DNA of 8,920 bases from Alphaproteobacteria bacterium UBA6189 (GTDB lineage: Bacteria > Pseudomonadota > Alphaproteobacteria > Rickettsiales > UBA3002). The first letter of the stretch is position 1; each line of letters starts with the position of its first letter. Both the position numbers and the translations under genes were made by a program. The notes beneath the pieces are model-generated. The model saw nothing but the letters and a program-made list of their open reading frames with translations. It ran no database searches and was not told the DNA's origin. Shown one piece after another: positions 1 through 6,467 of the stretch. The stretch covers positions 27,776-36,695 of the forward strand of contig DITH01000091.1 of assembly GCA_002422745.1 (NCBI GenBank), in the 5' to 3' direction.

Positions 1-29
1 CCGCTGCCTTACCACTTGGCTACGCCCCA
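1..29 (-). tRNA. tRNA-Gln, 5' portion only (cut by window edge)
   Basis: Read on the minus strand from 29 to 1, the sequence starts TGGGGCG, continues through a D-arm of the form AGCC-AAGTGGTAA-GGCA, and ends at the start of the anticodon stem (GCGG). A U at position 1 followed by GGGG is typical of bacterial tRNA-Gln, where a weak 1-72 pair is an identity element for glutaminyl-tRNA synthetase, and the D-arm matches the same tRNA. The anticodon, T-arm and 3' end lie outside the window, so the Gln assignment rests on the acceptor 5' strand and D-arm alone. It lies 43 bp downstream of cutA on the same strand. Confidence 0.82.
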
Positions 30-40
30 GCATGCAACGA

Positions 41-63
41 GGGGCTTCGTATAGCGAAGCCCG
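41..63. other. Hairpin between cutA and tRNA-Gln
   Basis: A perfect 8-bp inverted repeat, GGGCTTCG (42-49) and CGAAGCCC (55-62), encloses a 5-nt loop. It starts 10 bp after the cutA stop and ends 12 bp before the tRNA 5' end. No U-run follows on either strand, so it is not a classic intrinsic terminator. It could mark the cutA mRNA 3' end or lie in the tRNA 5' leader removed by RNase P. The structure is seen; the role is inferred. Confidence 0.5.
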
Positions 64-72
64 CCGTGCCGG

Positions 73-411
73 TCAATCGGTTAGTGATGCCTCCAGTTGC
101 GTTCCCACCCAGGCGACAAACTCGGGGTGGGCCTCGCTGACAGGCAGGCACAGGATGGCGGGGGTATCATACGGGTGTAAGGCCGCCAGCCGCTGCATTG
201 CACGCCCGGCCATGGCCGGGGTGGTTTTTGCCAGCAATACGGTCTCCGACGCTTCGGTCACGGCGCCCTCCCAGCGGTAAATCGACTGCATGCCGGGCAA
301 AAGGTTGCAGCAGGCGACCAGACGCTCCGCCACCAACGCGGTCGCAGCCCGGCGCGCCGAATCGCTATCGGGGAATGGGGTGTAGAGAAGGGTGAGAGAA
401 GGGGCATTCAT
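73..411 (-). CDS. cutA: CutA1-family divalent cation tolerance protein
   Basis: This 112-aa protein has the usual length and motifs of the CutA1 family, small cytosolic trimers with a ferredoxin-like fold linked to copper and other divalent-cation tolerance. Visible family signatures are LVACCNLLPG (residues 31-40), IYRWEG (44-49), the E56...LLAKT stretch, and HPYDTPAI (79-86), which corresponds to the common HPYEVPEI with Asp and Ala replacing the two Glu residues. Two adjacent cysteines (34, 35) sit in the first motif. The ATG at 411 overlaps the stop of the upstream pilin-like gene P1 as ATGA, so translation is probably coupled to P1. There is no separate promoter space. The family call is secure; the physiological role of CutA is not well settled in general. 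Confidence 0.93.
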   Translation of the reverse strand: MNAPSLTLLYTPFPDSDSARRAATALVAERLVACCNLLPGMQSIYRWEGAVTEASETVLLAKTTPAMAGRAMQRLAALHPYDTPAILCLPVSEAHPEFVAWVGTQLEASLTD

Positions 412-1178
412 AGCGAGCTGCGAATCGATACCTGGCAGGTGATATTATTTTCATACGCTTCGAGCACATTGTAGGCCAGCGTGCTGAGCGTATTGTTGAC
501 GCATACCCCGGCGGCGGGCGTGGCCCCGTTATCGTAGGTGGAAAGATCACTCATGGCGCGGACGATGCCGTTATCCGGTGCGGTATCGTCGATTTTATCG
601 TCGATGCTGCGGGCTTCAAGGGGGGTTATCCCGGCGCTGGTAGTGAGCGTGCCATCATTCGCTACGGAGGTGATGGTGCTTAAATAAAAGCTATTACGCC
701 CATGCAGCATATAGGCATACGTATAGCTGCCGGGGCGAAAGGGGGTAATGGGCAAATAATCCTCGATGCGAAACCCGGGGACGGTGCCGTCGACCGGGAT
801 ATCGGTAGCCAGGGTGACGCCGAGCGGACTAACCCCGCCTTCCCACATATCGCGCCAGAACAGGGCGGTTTCGCAGCCTAAGCGCTGGGAGTTCTGGGCG
901 CAGCCTTCGAGCAGTCCGTTGCCGTCGCCATGCCCTGACTCGCCCGTGCGGCTGACCATGCCATAGACCATGGCTTCGCCGGGCCGGATATCGCCGGGCA
1001 GCGCTTTGTACTTCAGCCGAAACGTTGCCGCGCCTGAATTATAGCGGTCGAGGCTTGCTGTGTAGTTTTTGATGGTAGCGGCGGCAACGAGGCTGCGGCC
1101 CACCAGTACGCCCCCTACCAGCAGCGCAATAATCACTATAACGATCGCGAGTTCAAGGACAGTAAAGCCGTGCTTCAT
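408..1178 (-). CDS. Type IV pilin-like / pseudopilin protein (P1)
   Basis: This 256-aa prepilin-like protein has a 4-residue leader (MKHG) and the type III signal G|FTVLE: cleavage is predicted after Gly4, and Glu9 becomes Glu5 of the mature protein. A hydrophobic helix follows to about residue 35. The globular part has KYKALPGDI (57-64), GDGNGLLEGC (84-93), GCETALFW (101-108), EARSIDDKIDD, and a C-terminal pair Cys226/Cys248 with 21 residues between them and 8 after. It is a paralog of P2, which lies just upstream, and a more distant relative of P3 and P4. A GAGG Shine-Dalgarno sequence lies 4 nt before the ATG. It is coupled to cutA by an ATGA overlap and sits immediately behind the P2 terminator. 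It may be a pilus subunit, minor pilin or type II secretion pseudopilin; the window has no assembly genes to decide. Confidence 0.85.
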   Translation of the reverse strand: MKHGFTVLELAIVIVIIALLVGGVLVGRSLVAAATIKNYTASLDRYNSGAATFRLKYKALPGDIRPGEAMVYGMVSRTGESGHGDGNGLLEGCAQNSQRLGCETALFWRDMWEGGVSPLGVTLATDIPVDGTVPGFRIEDYLPITPFRPGSYTYAYMLHGRNSFYLSTITSVANDGTLTTSAGITPLEARSIDDKIDDTAPDNGIVRAMSDLSTYDNGATPAAGVCVNNTLSTLAYNVLEAYENNITCQVSIRSSL

Positions 1179-1189
1179 GAAACCTCAGC

Positions 1190-1224
1190 AAGAAAAGGAG
1201 CCGCAACGGTTACGCTGCGGCTCC
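1190..1224 (-). terminator. Intrinsic terminator after P2, directly before the P1 ribosome binding site
   Basis: On the minus strand a perfect 9-bp stem, GGAGCCGCA (1224-1216) and TGCGGCTCC (1205-1197), with a 10-nt loop is followed by TTTTCTT (1196-1190). It starts 23 bp after the P2 stop codon. The U-tract ends only 3 nt before the P1 Shine-Dalgarno GAGG (1186-1183), so no promoter fits between the two. P1-cutA must therefore rely on readthrough or on a promoter inside P2. The stem and tract are seen; partial termination is inferred. Confidence 0.8.
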
Positions 1225-1247
1225 CTTCGGTGTCATGGGAAACGTGA

Positions 1248-2042
1248 CTAGAAGTTCGCGCGCAGCGAGAGCATACAATTCACGTTATTGATGTTGGCAT
1301 CGACCACGTTATAGACCTTCGGGGTCGTCGTGCCGTTCATGCAGGTCGACGAAGAAATCGTCGTGCCAGCATCAACCGTGGTAAGCGCCGTGTTGGAGGT
1401 AACGACACCGCTGGTTGGCAGCGCATCGTCGAACTTCTCGTCGATCGAGCGTGCTTCACCACCGGTGACCGCAACCGCGGGCACGGCCAGGCTCGAAGCC
1501 TGGGTCATGGCCGAAAGAAAGAAGAAGTTTTTCCCGGCGTTCGAGTAAGCGAAGAGATACGCCGTATCGCGCAGCTTCTGCTTGGGTAGGTAACCGCCCA
1601 TGGCCGACGCAGCGATCGTCGCCGGAATGGTGGCTGAAGAATCATAGGTGCTCAGGCGTTGCGGAATCAGGGCCGCGGTGCTGAGGTCGACCCAGAAGAG
1701 AGCGGTTTCGCAACCGACAGCATTGGCGGTATTGGCCGCACAGCTTTCAATCAGGCCGTTTCCGTCGCCCAAGCCGGCGCTGCCAGTACGGCCGGTGGAA
1801 GTAAGCAGACCGTATTCAGCAGCGCGGCTCGACATGATATCGCCCGGGATGCCGCTATATTTCGTGCGGAAGGTGGTCGCCGCAGCGTTCACCTTCTCGA
1901 TATCGCCCACGGTGGAACGAATTGTTGCTGCTTTAATAAGATCCTGCCCAACCAGCACACCGCCAACCAGCAGACCAATGATTACAAGTACAATGGCCAA
2001 TTCGACCAGCGTAAAGCCTTGACGGCTTTTGGAAGTGTTCAT
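1248..2042 (-). CDS. Type IV pilin-like / pseudopilin protein (P2)
   Basis: This 264-aa protein has a 9-residue leader (MNTSKSRQG) and signal G|FTLVE: cleavage is predicted after Gly9, and Glu14 becomes mature Glu5. The hydrophobic helix runs to about residue 40. Motifs shared with P1 are KYSGIPGDI (61-69), GDGNGLIESC (92-101), GCETALFW (110-117) and EARSIDEKFDD. Cysteines are at 101, 111, 234 and 256; the last pair has 21 residues between and 8 after, as in the other three pilins here. The start is supported by a GGGGAG Shine-Dalgarno 9 nt before the ATG, and a sigma70-like promoter lies upstream at 2121-2149. A terminator closes the gene. This is the pilin of the set with the best expression signals. 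A T4P pilin and a secretion pseudopilin are both possible. Confidence 0.85.
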   Translation of the reverse strand: MNTSKSRQGFTLVELAIVLVIIGLLVGGVLVGQDLIKAATIRSTVGDIEKVNAAATTFRTKYSGIPGDIMSSRAAEYGLLTSTGRTGSAGLGDGNGLIESCAANTANAVGCETALFWVDLSTAALIPQRLSTYDSSATIPATIAASAMGGYLPKQKLRDTAYLFAYSNAGKNFFFLSAMTQASSLAVPAVAVTGGEARSIDEKFDDALPTSGVVTSNTALTTVDAGTTISSSTCMNGTTTPKVYNVVDANINNVNCMLSLRANF

Positions 2043-2120
2043 GACACCAAGCTCCCCAAAAATGAAAATAACCCGTTAACTAAGACGCGAGCCTGCGTGA
2101 ACCGCAAGGGTACGTTAGTT

Positions 2121-2149
2121 TTTATACTATAATTGAGGCAGCTTCGCAA
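2121..2149 (-). promoter_or_regulatory. Probable sigma70-type promoter of P2
   Basis: On the minus strand TTGCGA (2149-2144) and TATAAA (2126-2121) are separated by exactly 17 bp, in an AT-rich stretch. The predicted 5' leader would be about 70 nt, with the P2 Shine-Dalgarno near its end. A perfect short inverted repeat, CTTCG-CAA-CGAAG (2142-2154), overlaps the -35 box. No promoter was measured; this is a consensus match by eye. Confidence 0.55.
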
Positions 2150-2160
2150 CGAAGCGCTGC
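2138..2160. other. Imperfect hairpin 27 bp downstream of hldE, overlapping the P2 -35 box
   Basis: GCAG (2138-2141) plus CTTCG (2142-2146) pair with CGAAG (2150-2154) and CTGC (2157-2160), leaving a 2-nt bulge and a 3-nt loop. It lies between the hldE stop and the P2 promoter. It lacks a U-tract on the minus strand, so as an hldE terminator it is weak; it could instead be an operator for P2, because it covers the -35 box. Confidence 0.35.
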
Positions 2161-2186
2161 AAGATTGTCACAGGTCGAACGGTGGA

Positions 2187-3662
2187 TTAGCGTGCACTAC
2201 CGGCCATTTTCTCGATCAGCCCGGTGGTGCTATAGCCGGTTTTCAGGGGAATTAACTCTACCCGGCCCCCGTATGCCTCGACGACTTCCCAGCCAACCAC
2301 TTGTTCTTTCGTGTAATCGGCGCCCTTCATCAGCAGGTCGGGTTCAAGGGTTTTAATCAGCTCGAGGGGTGTGTCGTCGTCGAACAGCACTACGGCCGAT
2401 ACCATGGAAAGGGCGGCCAGCACGTTGGCGCGGTCGAGTTCCTGATTCACCGGGCGTGATGGGCCTTTTAGCGCACGTACCGACGCATCGGTATTAAGAC
2501 CGATCACCAGCCGGTCGCAACGGGCCGCTGCGTCAACCAGCAAGCTTATATGGCCGGCATGCATGATGTCGAAACAGCCGTTGGTGAACCCAATGCTCAA
2601 CCCTTCGCGCCGCCAGTTCTCCACCAGCGCCTGCGCATGGGCGAGCGGCACGATTTTCTTGTGCAGCGAGGCGGCACGGTGGCTATAGAGCGCGGAGGTG
2701 ATATCGGTGCGGTATACGATCGCGGTGCCCAACCGGCCTACCGCTACCCCGGCGGCTAAATTGGCCAGTTCGGCGGCCTCCTTCATGGTAGCACCTGCCG
2801 CATAGGCCAGCGCCAGCGTGGCAATCACCGTATCGCCCGCGCCGGATACATCGTAGACTTCGTGGGCCTCGGCATCGATATGGGTGATCAGCCCCGCCGG
2901 GTCGACCAAGGTCATGCCCTGTTCGCCGCGCGTGGCCAGCACATACTGGAAATGATGGGAACGGCATAAGGCCTGCGCCCCATCGACCAACGCCGCGTCG
3001 CTGGCAAACCCATCGTTACCGAGGGCCAGGGCCAGCTCTTTCGCATTCGGACTCAGTACCGTTGCGCCGTGGTAAACCGAAACATCCCGCCGTTTGGGAT
3101 CGACGAATACCGGCACCTGCGCCGCACGCGCTGCGGCGATGATGGTTTCAACCACGGCTGGGGTTAACGTGCCTTTCCCGTAATCGGAGAGGATGATGGC
3201 ATCCTGCGTCGGCAATTCGCTCAGCACCACATCGAGCAGTTTGGCAGCGGTCTCTTCCTGGATATCGCGCAAGGTTTCATGGTCGGAGCGCAGCAATTGC
3301 TGGCTGCCAGCCACGTAACGGGTTTTCTTACCGCTGACGCGGCCGCGCTCGGCAATCAGGTACGGCAGCAACCGCGCTTCGGCCCCCACCAGCGCAGTCA
3401 GTTGGTTGCCCACGGCATCGTCACCGATGACGGCGGCAAACGTTGCCTGCGCACCCAGTGAAAGTAGGTTGCGCACGACATTGCCGGCACCGCCGAGCAT
3501 CCGTTCTTCGCGTTGCTGGGTAAATACCGGAATCGGCGCTTCGGGCGAAATCCGCGTCACCTGACCATACATGAAGCGGTCGAGCATAATGTCGCCGACC
3601 ACCAGTACGCGACGACCGTCGAACCGGTCGAGATGGCGCAGAAGCTCTTGGGGTTGAGTCAT
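2187..3662 (-). CDS. hldE: Bifunctional D-glycero-beta-D-manno-heptose-7-phosphate kinase / heptose-1-phosphate adenylyltransferase
   Basis: This cytosolic enzyme makes ADP-heptose for the lipopolysaccharide inner core: the N-terminal domain phosphorylates heptose 7-phosphate at C1 and the C-terminal domain adds AMP. From the ATG at 3662 it is 491 aa, close to the usual ~475-490. The PfkB/ribokinase-type domain (about 1-325) shows GDIMLDRF (23-30), SPEAPIPV (39-46), GGAGN (57-61), DYGKG (160-164), NAKE (206-209) and DVSGAGDT (271-278) with catalytic Asp277. The nucleotidyltransferase domain (about 355-491) shows NGCFDIMHAGH (361-371) and KGADYTKEQVVG (446-457). An in-frame TTG 12 codons upstream is open, but those codons are the heptamer array and the family starts near this ATG, so ATG is preferred. 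A GGAG 10 nt before the ATG is part of the array. All key residues are intact. Confidence 0.96.
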   Translation of the reverse strand: MTQPQELLRHLDRFDGRRVLVVGDIMLDRFMYGQVTRISPEAPIPVFTQQREERMLGGAGNVVRNLLSLGAQATFAAVIGDDAVGNQLTALVGAEARLLPYLIAERGRVSGKKTRYVAGSQQLLRSDHETLRDIQEETAAKLLDVVLSELPTQDAIILSDYGKGTLTPAVVETIIAAARAAQVPVFVDPKRRDVSVYHGATVLSPNAKELALALGNDGFASDAALVDGAQALCRSHHFQYVLATRGEQGMTLVDPAGLITHIDAEAHEVYDVSGAGDTVIATLALAYAAGATMKEAAELANLAAGVAVGRLGTAIVYRTDITSALYSHRAASLHKKIVPLAHAQALVENWRREGLSIGFTNGCFDIMHAGHISLLVDAAARCDRLVIGLNTDASVRALKGPSRPVNQELDRANVLAALSMVSAVVLFDDDTPLELIKTLEPDLLMKGADYTKEQVVGWEVVEAYGGRVELIPLKTGYSTTGLIEKMAGSAR

Positions 3663-3734
3663 CGTCTGCAGTCTCCAGTCTGCAGTCTCCCGGCGCAAGT
3701 CGCCTCGGCGACTGGCGACTGGCGACTGGCGGCT
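3663..3734 (-). repeat. Two-orientation heptamer array filling the gap between the DUF1013 gene and hldE
   Basis: Read on the minus strand from 3734, four 7-bp units (AGCCGCC, then AGTCGCC three times) are followed by 2 bp (GA), then six in-phase units in the opposite sense: GGCGACT, a degenerate TGCGCCG, GGAGACT, GCAGACT, GGAGACT, GCAGACG. The consensus is GSMGACT, with the first four units being its reverse complement. The central AGTCGCC/GGCGACT pair (3698-3713) is a perfect inverted repeat, and the AGTC/GACT cores allow pairing in several registers. The array takes 72 of the 74 bp between the genes and supplies the only Shine-Dalgarno-like GGAG of hldE. Confidence 0.85.
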
Positions 3735-3736
3735 AG

Positions 3737-4306
3737 TTAAGCCGCGTCGATATCGGTCGCGTCCGGCTCCTGCGATATGGTGGCCGGGCGGAATTTGTCG
3801 GCCACTTTATCGAGCGTCGTTTGCAGGCATAGCCCCAGCAGCACCGGATCTTTCGGCTTGATGTTGCTGATGTTCCAGTGGGTTTTCTCGCGGATGGAGT
3901 CGATCGTTTTTTTGGTGGTGCCGATCAGCTTCACGATCTGGCTATCGGGGATATAGGGATGATGCTTAATAATCCACGCGATGGCTTCCGGCTTATCCTG
4001 GCGGCGGGCGATGGGGGTATAACGTGCGCCTTTCTTCTGCTTGCTCAGCTTCATATGCTGCACGGCTTTGTCGCACATCGCGAGGCGATAGGCGGTGTCT
4101 TTCTCGCCCTTCTCGATTTCCTCGCGGGTCAGTTCCTGGGTATCCATCGGGTTCTGGCCGATAATGCCCACGGCCACTTCGCCATCGGCGATGCCCTGAA
4201 TTTCCAGCGGATGCATGCCGCAAAAATCACCGATCTGCTCGAAGGTGAGGGTGGTGTTGTCAAGCAGCCAAACGGCAGTGGCTTTTGGCATCAAAGGGGT
4301 AGGCAT
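3737..4306 (-). CDS. trcR: DUF1013-family protein, probable TrcR-type cell-cycle transcriptional regulator
   Basis: This 189-aa protein matches the DUF1013 family by its overall sequence, for example MPKATAVWLLDNTTLTFEQI near the start, GQNPMDTQEL (50-59), and the basic stretch QKKGARYTP (90-98). The family is conserved in Alphaproteobacteria and, as I recall, was named TrcR as a cell-cycle transcriptional regulator; that functional name is from memory. Two stretches look like helix-turn-helix segments: residues 19-41 (LTFEQIGDFCGMHPLEIQGI) and 117-141 (around SQIVKLIGTTKKTIDSI), which fits DNA binding. No signal peptide or membrane segment is visible. The ATG at 4306 has GGAG 7 nt upstream; Met6 is a less likely start. 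The gene lies 46 bp downstream of the quinone oxidoreductase gene on the same strand and is separated from hldE by the heptamer array. Confidence 0.85.
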   Translation of the reverse strand: MPTPLMPKATAVWLLDNTTLTFEQIGDFCGMHPLEIQGIADGEVAVGIIGQNPMDTQELTREEIEKGEKDTAYRLAMCDKAVQHMKLSKQKKGARYTPIARRQDKPEAIAWIIKHHPYIPDSQIVKLIGTTKKTIDSIREKTHWNISNIKPKDPVLLGLCLQTTLDKVADKFRPATISQEPDATDIDAA

Positions 4307-4327
4307 GAGCAGGCTCCAGTTTGAAAC

Positions 4328-4348
4328 GTCGTTGCTGGCGCAAGCGAC
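4328..4348 (-). terminator. Weak hairpin after the quinone oxidoreductase gene
   Basis: On the minus strand GTCGCTTGC (4348-4340) pairs with GCAACGAC (4335-4328) with one bulged base and a 4-nt loop, 4 bp after the stop codon. It is followed by GTTTC rather than a real U-tract, so termination would be weak, and the DUF1013 gene may be partly co-transcribed. Confidence 0.35.
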
Positions 4349-4352
4349 AGGA

Positions 4353-5348
4353 TTACTTATTGGCCGCCACTTCTAATAGAATCTTGCCGAGATGCAAGCG
4401 TTCTTCCATGCGTTGATGCGCTTTTTCGGCGCTTGCCAGCGGGAAAACCTGGTCGATCACCGGCGTGATCGTGCCCGTAGAAATCAACGGCCAGATATGG
4501 CGGCGCACCTGGCCCACCATCTCGGCCTTTTCGGCTGCGCTGCGGGCGCGAAGCGTCGTGCCGATCAGGCGCAGATGCTTCATCAGGATGGACGACATTT
4601 TCACCGATTCGGCCACGGCGCCTTCCATCACCGCCAGGCTCACCAGCCGCCCGCCTTTGCGCAGCAGTTTGAGATGGGTGGAAAGCTGTGGCCCGCCAAG
4701 GATATCGACGATAATATCGACGCCCTCCTGTCCCGTGTGCGCCATCAGCTGCTCGGCAAAGGGAGCGTCGCGGTGGTTAATCGGTGTAATAGCAAGCTGC
4801 GTCAGCATGGCGCATTTCTCCGGGCTGCCTGCCGTGGCATATACCTCGCCGCCAAATGCCCGCGCCGTCTGCGCGATCAAATGACCGGTGCCCGAGCTTC
4901 CGCCATGCACCAGCACCCGCTCGCCTGCACGCAGCGCGGCTTCCAGCCCCAGCGCCATGTAGGCGGTGACCAGCCCCTCCGGCAGGGCAGCGGCCTGCTG
5001 CAGCGATAGCCGTGCCGGCACCGGTAGTAACTGGGTGGCGGGCACCGCGACATATTCGGCATAGCCGCCGCCATTCAGCAACGCACATACCGGCTCGCCA
5101 ATGCCCCAGCCGACGACATCATCGGCCAGCTTGGCGATATGGCCCGAGACTTCGAGGCCCGGCAGGGGGGAAGCCCCCTCCGGCGCAGCGTATAGCCCCT
5201 GGCGTTGCAGCAGGTCGGCACGGTTAACGCCCGCATAAGCGACTTTCAGCAACACCTCGCCCGCGGCAAGGGTAGGACATGGCAGGGTGGCGTGCACCAA
5301 TTGCCCATCGGTGATCGTTATGGCCTGCATCGACTGGTCGGAAAACAT
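4353..5348 (-). CDS. PIG3-type NAD(P)H:quinone oxidoreductase (zinc-independent MDR family)
   Basis: This 331-aa protein has the length and motif order of the PIG3-like quinone oxidoreductases, a cytosolic branch of the medium-chain dehydrogenase/reductase superfamily that uses NAD(P)H to reduce quinones. Visible are VNRADLLQRQGLY (41-53), PLPGLEVSG (61-69), NGGGYAEY (92-99), ALPEGLVTAY (121-130), the Rossmann nucleotide-binding loop VLVHGGSSGTGH (145-156), GGRLVSLAVMEG (232-243), GTTLRARS (263-270) and HLGKILL (319-325). The structural-zinc cysteines of alcohol dehydrogenases are absent, as expected for this branch. The start is uncertain: Met1 at 5348 has only a distant AAAGGG upstream, while Met7 at 5330 (MQAITI) looks like a typical family N-terminus but lacks a clear Shine-Dalgarno. 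The gene is divergent from the DUF1192 gene, sharing a 102-bp intergenic region. The substrate is not predictable. Confidence 0.92.
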   Translation of the reverse strand: MFSDQSMQAITITDGQLVHATLPCPTLAAGEVLLKVAYAGVNRADLLQRQGLYAAPEGASPLPGLEVSGHIAKLADDVVGWGIGEPVCALLNGGGYAEYVAVPATQLLPVPARLSLQQAAALPEGLVTAYMALGLEAALRAGERVLVHGGSSGTGHLIAQTARAFGGEVYATAGSPEKCAMLTQLAITPINHRDAPFAEQLMAHTGQEGVDIIVDILGGPQLSTHLKLLRKGGRLVSLAVMEGAVAESVKMSSILMKHLRLIGTTLRARSAAEKAEMVGQVRRHIWPLISTGTITPVIDQVFPLASAEKAHQRMEERLHLGKILLEVAANK

Positions 5349-5450
5349 GCCCCGGTGATCGGCCCTTTAGGATGAGAAGTCAAGTGCTGTTCCCTATTGC
5401 GCCGTTTCGCTTAAATTGGCACTCTGGCCTGCGGATGACAGGAGCCCCGT

Positions 5451-5648
5451 ATGGATGATGACGATCTGCCGTTGAAACATAAGCAGCCGCAAACCTTCCC
5501 ACGTAAGCTGGAGGGATTAAGCGTCGCGGCGATGGAGGAATATCTCGGCGAACTCGAGGTAGAACGCCAGCGCGTCAAACTCGAGATCGACCAGCGCGGC
5601 GGGCTCAAACATGCCGCCGCAGCCCTATTTGGCAACAACGCGAATTAG
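5451..5648 (+). CDS. Small DUF1192-family protein
   Basis: This 65-aa acidic/basic protein matches the small DUF1192 family of Alphaproteobacteria: an acidic N-terminus with DDDDLP (2-7), a basic proline-containing linker, LEGLSVAAMEEYLGELE (20-36), then a charged helical stretch to about residue 50 that could form a short coiled coil. There is no cysteine, signal peptide or membrane helix. Function is unknown for the family. The ATG has a strong AGGAG (5440-5444) with 6-nt spacing. It is the only plus-strand gene here, divergent from the quinone oxidoreductase gene. Its stop codon overlaps the P3 stop by 4 bp tail-to-tail, leaving no room for a terminator between the two. Confidence 0.82.
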   Translation: MDDDDLPLKHKQPQTFPRKLEGLSVAAMEEYLGELEVERQRVKLEIDQRGGLKHAAAALFGNNAN

Positions 5649-6409
5649 AAAACTTTCGGAAAAAACAGCGCGCAGCCGATTGTATCGCTGGTTAGCAAAT
5701 AGTCCGACGCAGTATCCGTCGCGCTGGTGGAGTTGGTGCAGGTGCCCCGGCGATAGGCCATGAGTTTGCCCGTGGCTGGTTTGCCGTCATCGAGCTTGGT
5801 GTCGATATTCCATGCTTCCTCGGGTTTTAGAATCGCAGCATGGGGTGGGTTGGCTGGATTTTGCGCACCGAAGACGAGCGTATTGCCGTACTGATAAGCA
5901 AATGCATTCGAGCTACCCGCATGATCCGAGGATTGCCAAACGCCCCATCCAGCAGAAGATAATTTGCTGATGGGACTATTGACGCCCAGCAGGGCTTCAT
6001 TATTCGCACCAGAGCCCGCAAGCCCTGTATAAGTACCTTCAATAAGCCCGGCGGCCGCAAGATGGCGCCAATATTGGAGCTGCTCACCCCAGCTCGCTGG
6101 AGAGCCAGCAATTTGAAGTAATCCATTCCCATTGCCGTTGCAGACGCCGTTCGTGGCGGCGGTGCCGGTGTGGCTGTTGCAGTTGGTGGCGTCCTTGCCC
6201 CAGAAGCCCGTGGCATTGGTGAGGTCGCCCGGCAGGCCGAGATATTTATCCTGAAAGGCGCGGGTGGCGGTGATCCACCGGCTATGCTCGGTGCTGACGG
6301 CGCGTAGCTCGCTGGCGCGAATGAGCGAGCGCCCGGCGAGAATGCCACCGGTAAGCAGACCCAGAATCACCAGCACGATCGATAGTTCGACTAAAGAAAA
6401 ACCCCGCAT
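5645..6409 (-). CDS. Type IV pilin-like / pseudopilin protein (P3), paralog of P4
   Basis: This 254-aa protein has a 3-residue leader (MRG) and signal G|FSLVE: cleavage is predicted after Gly3, and Glu8 becomes mature Glu5. The hydrophobic helix runs to about residue 30. Residues 1-95 differ from P4 at only 3 positions (39, 68, 86), while the rest is strongly diverged yet keeps WGE..QYWR.L..AGLIEG, SKL..AGW and EEAWNIDTKLDDG. Cysteines are at 77, 90, 224 and 246; the C-terminal pair is spaced 21 with 8 residues after. No good Shine-Dalgarno precedes the ATG (only GGTAG-like sequence), and the same upstream sequence precedes P4. Its leader carries half of a terminator copied from behind rpmE. 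It converges on the DUF1192 gene. It is probably a surface pilin or pseudopilin; no assembly genes are nearby. Confidence 0.85.
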   Translation of the reverse strand: MRGFSLVELSIVLVILGLLTGGILAGRSLIRASELRAVSTEHSRWITATRAFQDKYLGLPGDLTNATGFWGKDATNCNSHTGTAATNGVCNGNGNGLLQIAGSPASWGEQLQYWRHLAAAGLIEGTYTGLAGSGANNEALLGVNSPISKLSSAGWGVWQSSDHAGSSNAFAYQYGNTLVFGAQNPANPPHAAILKPEEAWNIDTKLDDGKPATGKLMAYRRGTCTNSTSATDTASDYLLTSDTIGCALFFPKVF

Positions 6410-6467
6410 GCAGCTACCGTAACAGAAAAATAGGATGCGTCAAAACGCAAACGGCCCGCACGAGGGC
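6125..6467 (-). repeat. Direct repeat copy A: P3 leader and 5' third of P3
   Basis: This 343-bp block aligns without gaps to 6987-7329 (constant offset 862) with 13 mismatches counted by eye, about 96% identity. It covers the P3 upstream region and codons 1 to about 95. Identity ends abruptly at both edges. On the upstream side it stops 2 bp into what would be the right arm of the rpmE terminator, so only the left arm ACGGCCCGC (6451-6459) remains here. Confidence 0.9.

Noticed and set aside
1648..2132. Plus-strand open frames opposite P2
   Set aside because: They are antisense to a clear pilin gene, have no recognisable motifs and lack ribosome binding sites; they are shadows of the coding strand's codon bias.
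3663..3698. TTG start at 3698 for hldE, adding 12 residues
   Set aside because: The added codons lie in the heptamer array, the extra residues do not belong to the HldE family, and the ATG at 3662 gives the expected N-terminus.
3663..3734. Possible CRISPR array
   Set aside because: Units are 7 bp, contiguous and without spacers, in two orientations; this is a short tandem array, not repeat-spacer structure.
4392..5009. 205-residue plus-strand open frame opposite the quinone oxidoreductase gene
   Set aside because: It is His/Arg/Gln-rich low-complexity translation antisense to a gene with full family motifs, with no family resemblance of its own.
5349..5450. TTGACT as the -35 of a promoter for the quinone oxidoreductase gene
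   Set aside because: The hexamer is good, but no acceptable -10 lies 16-18 bp downstream, so it was not listed as a feature.
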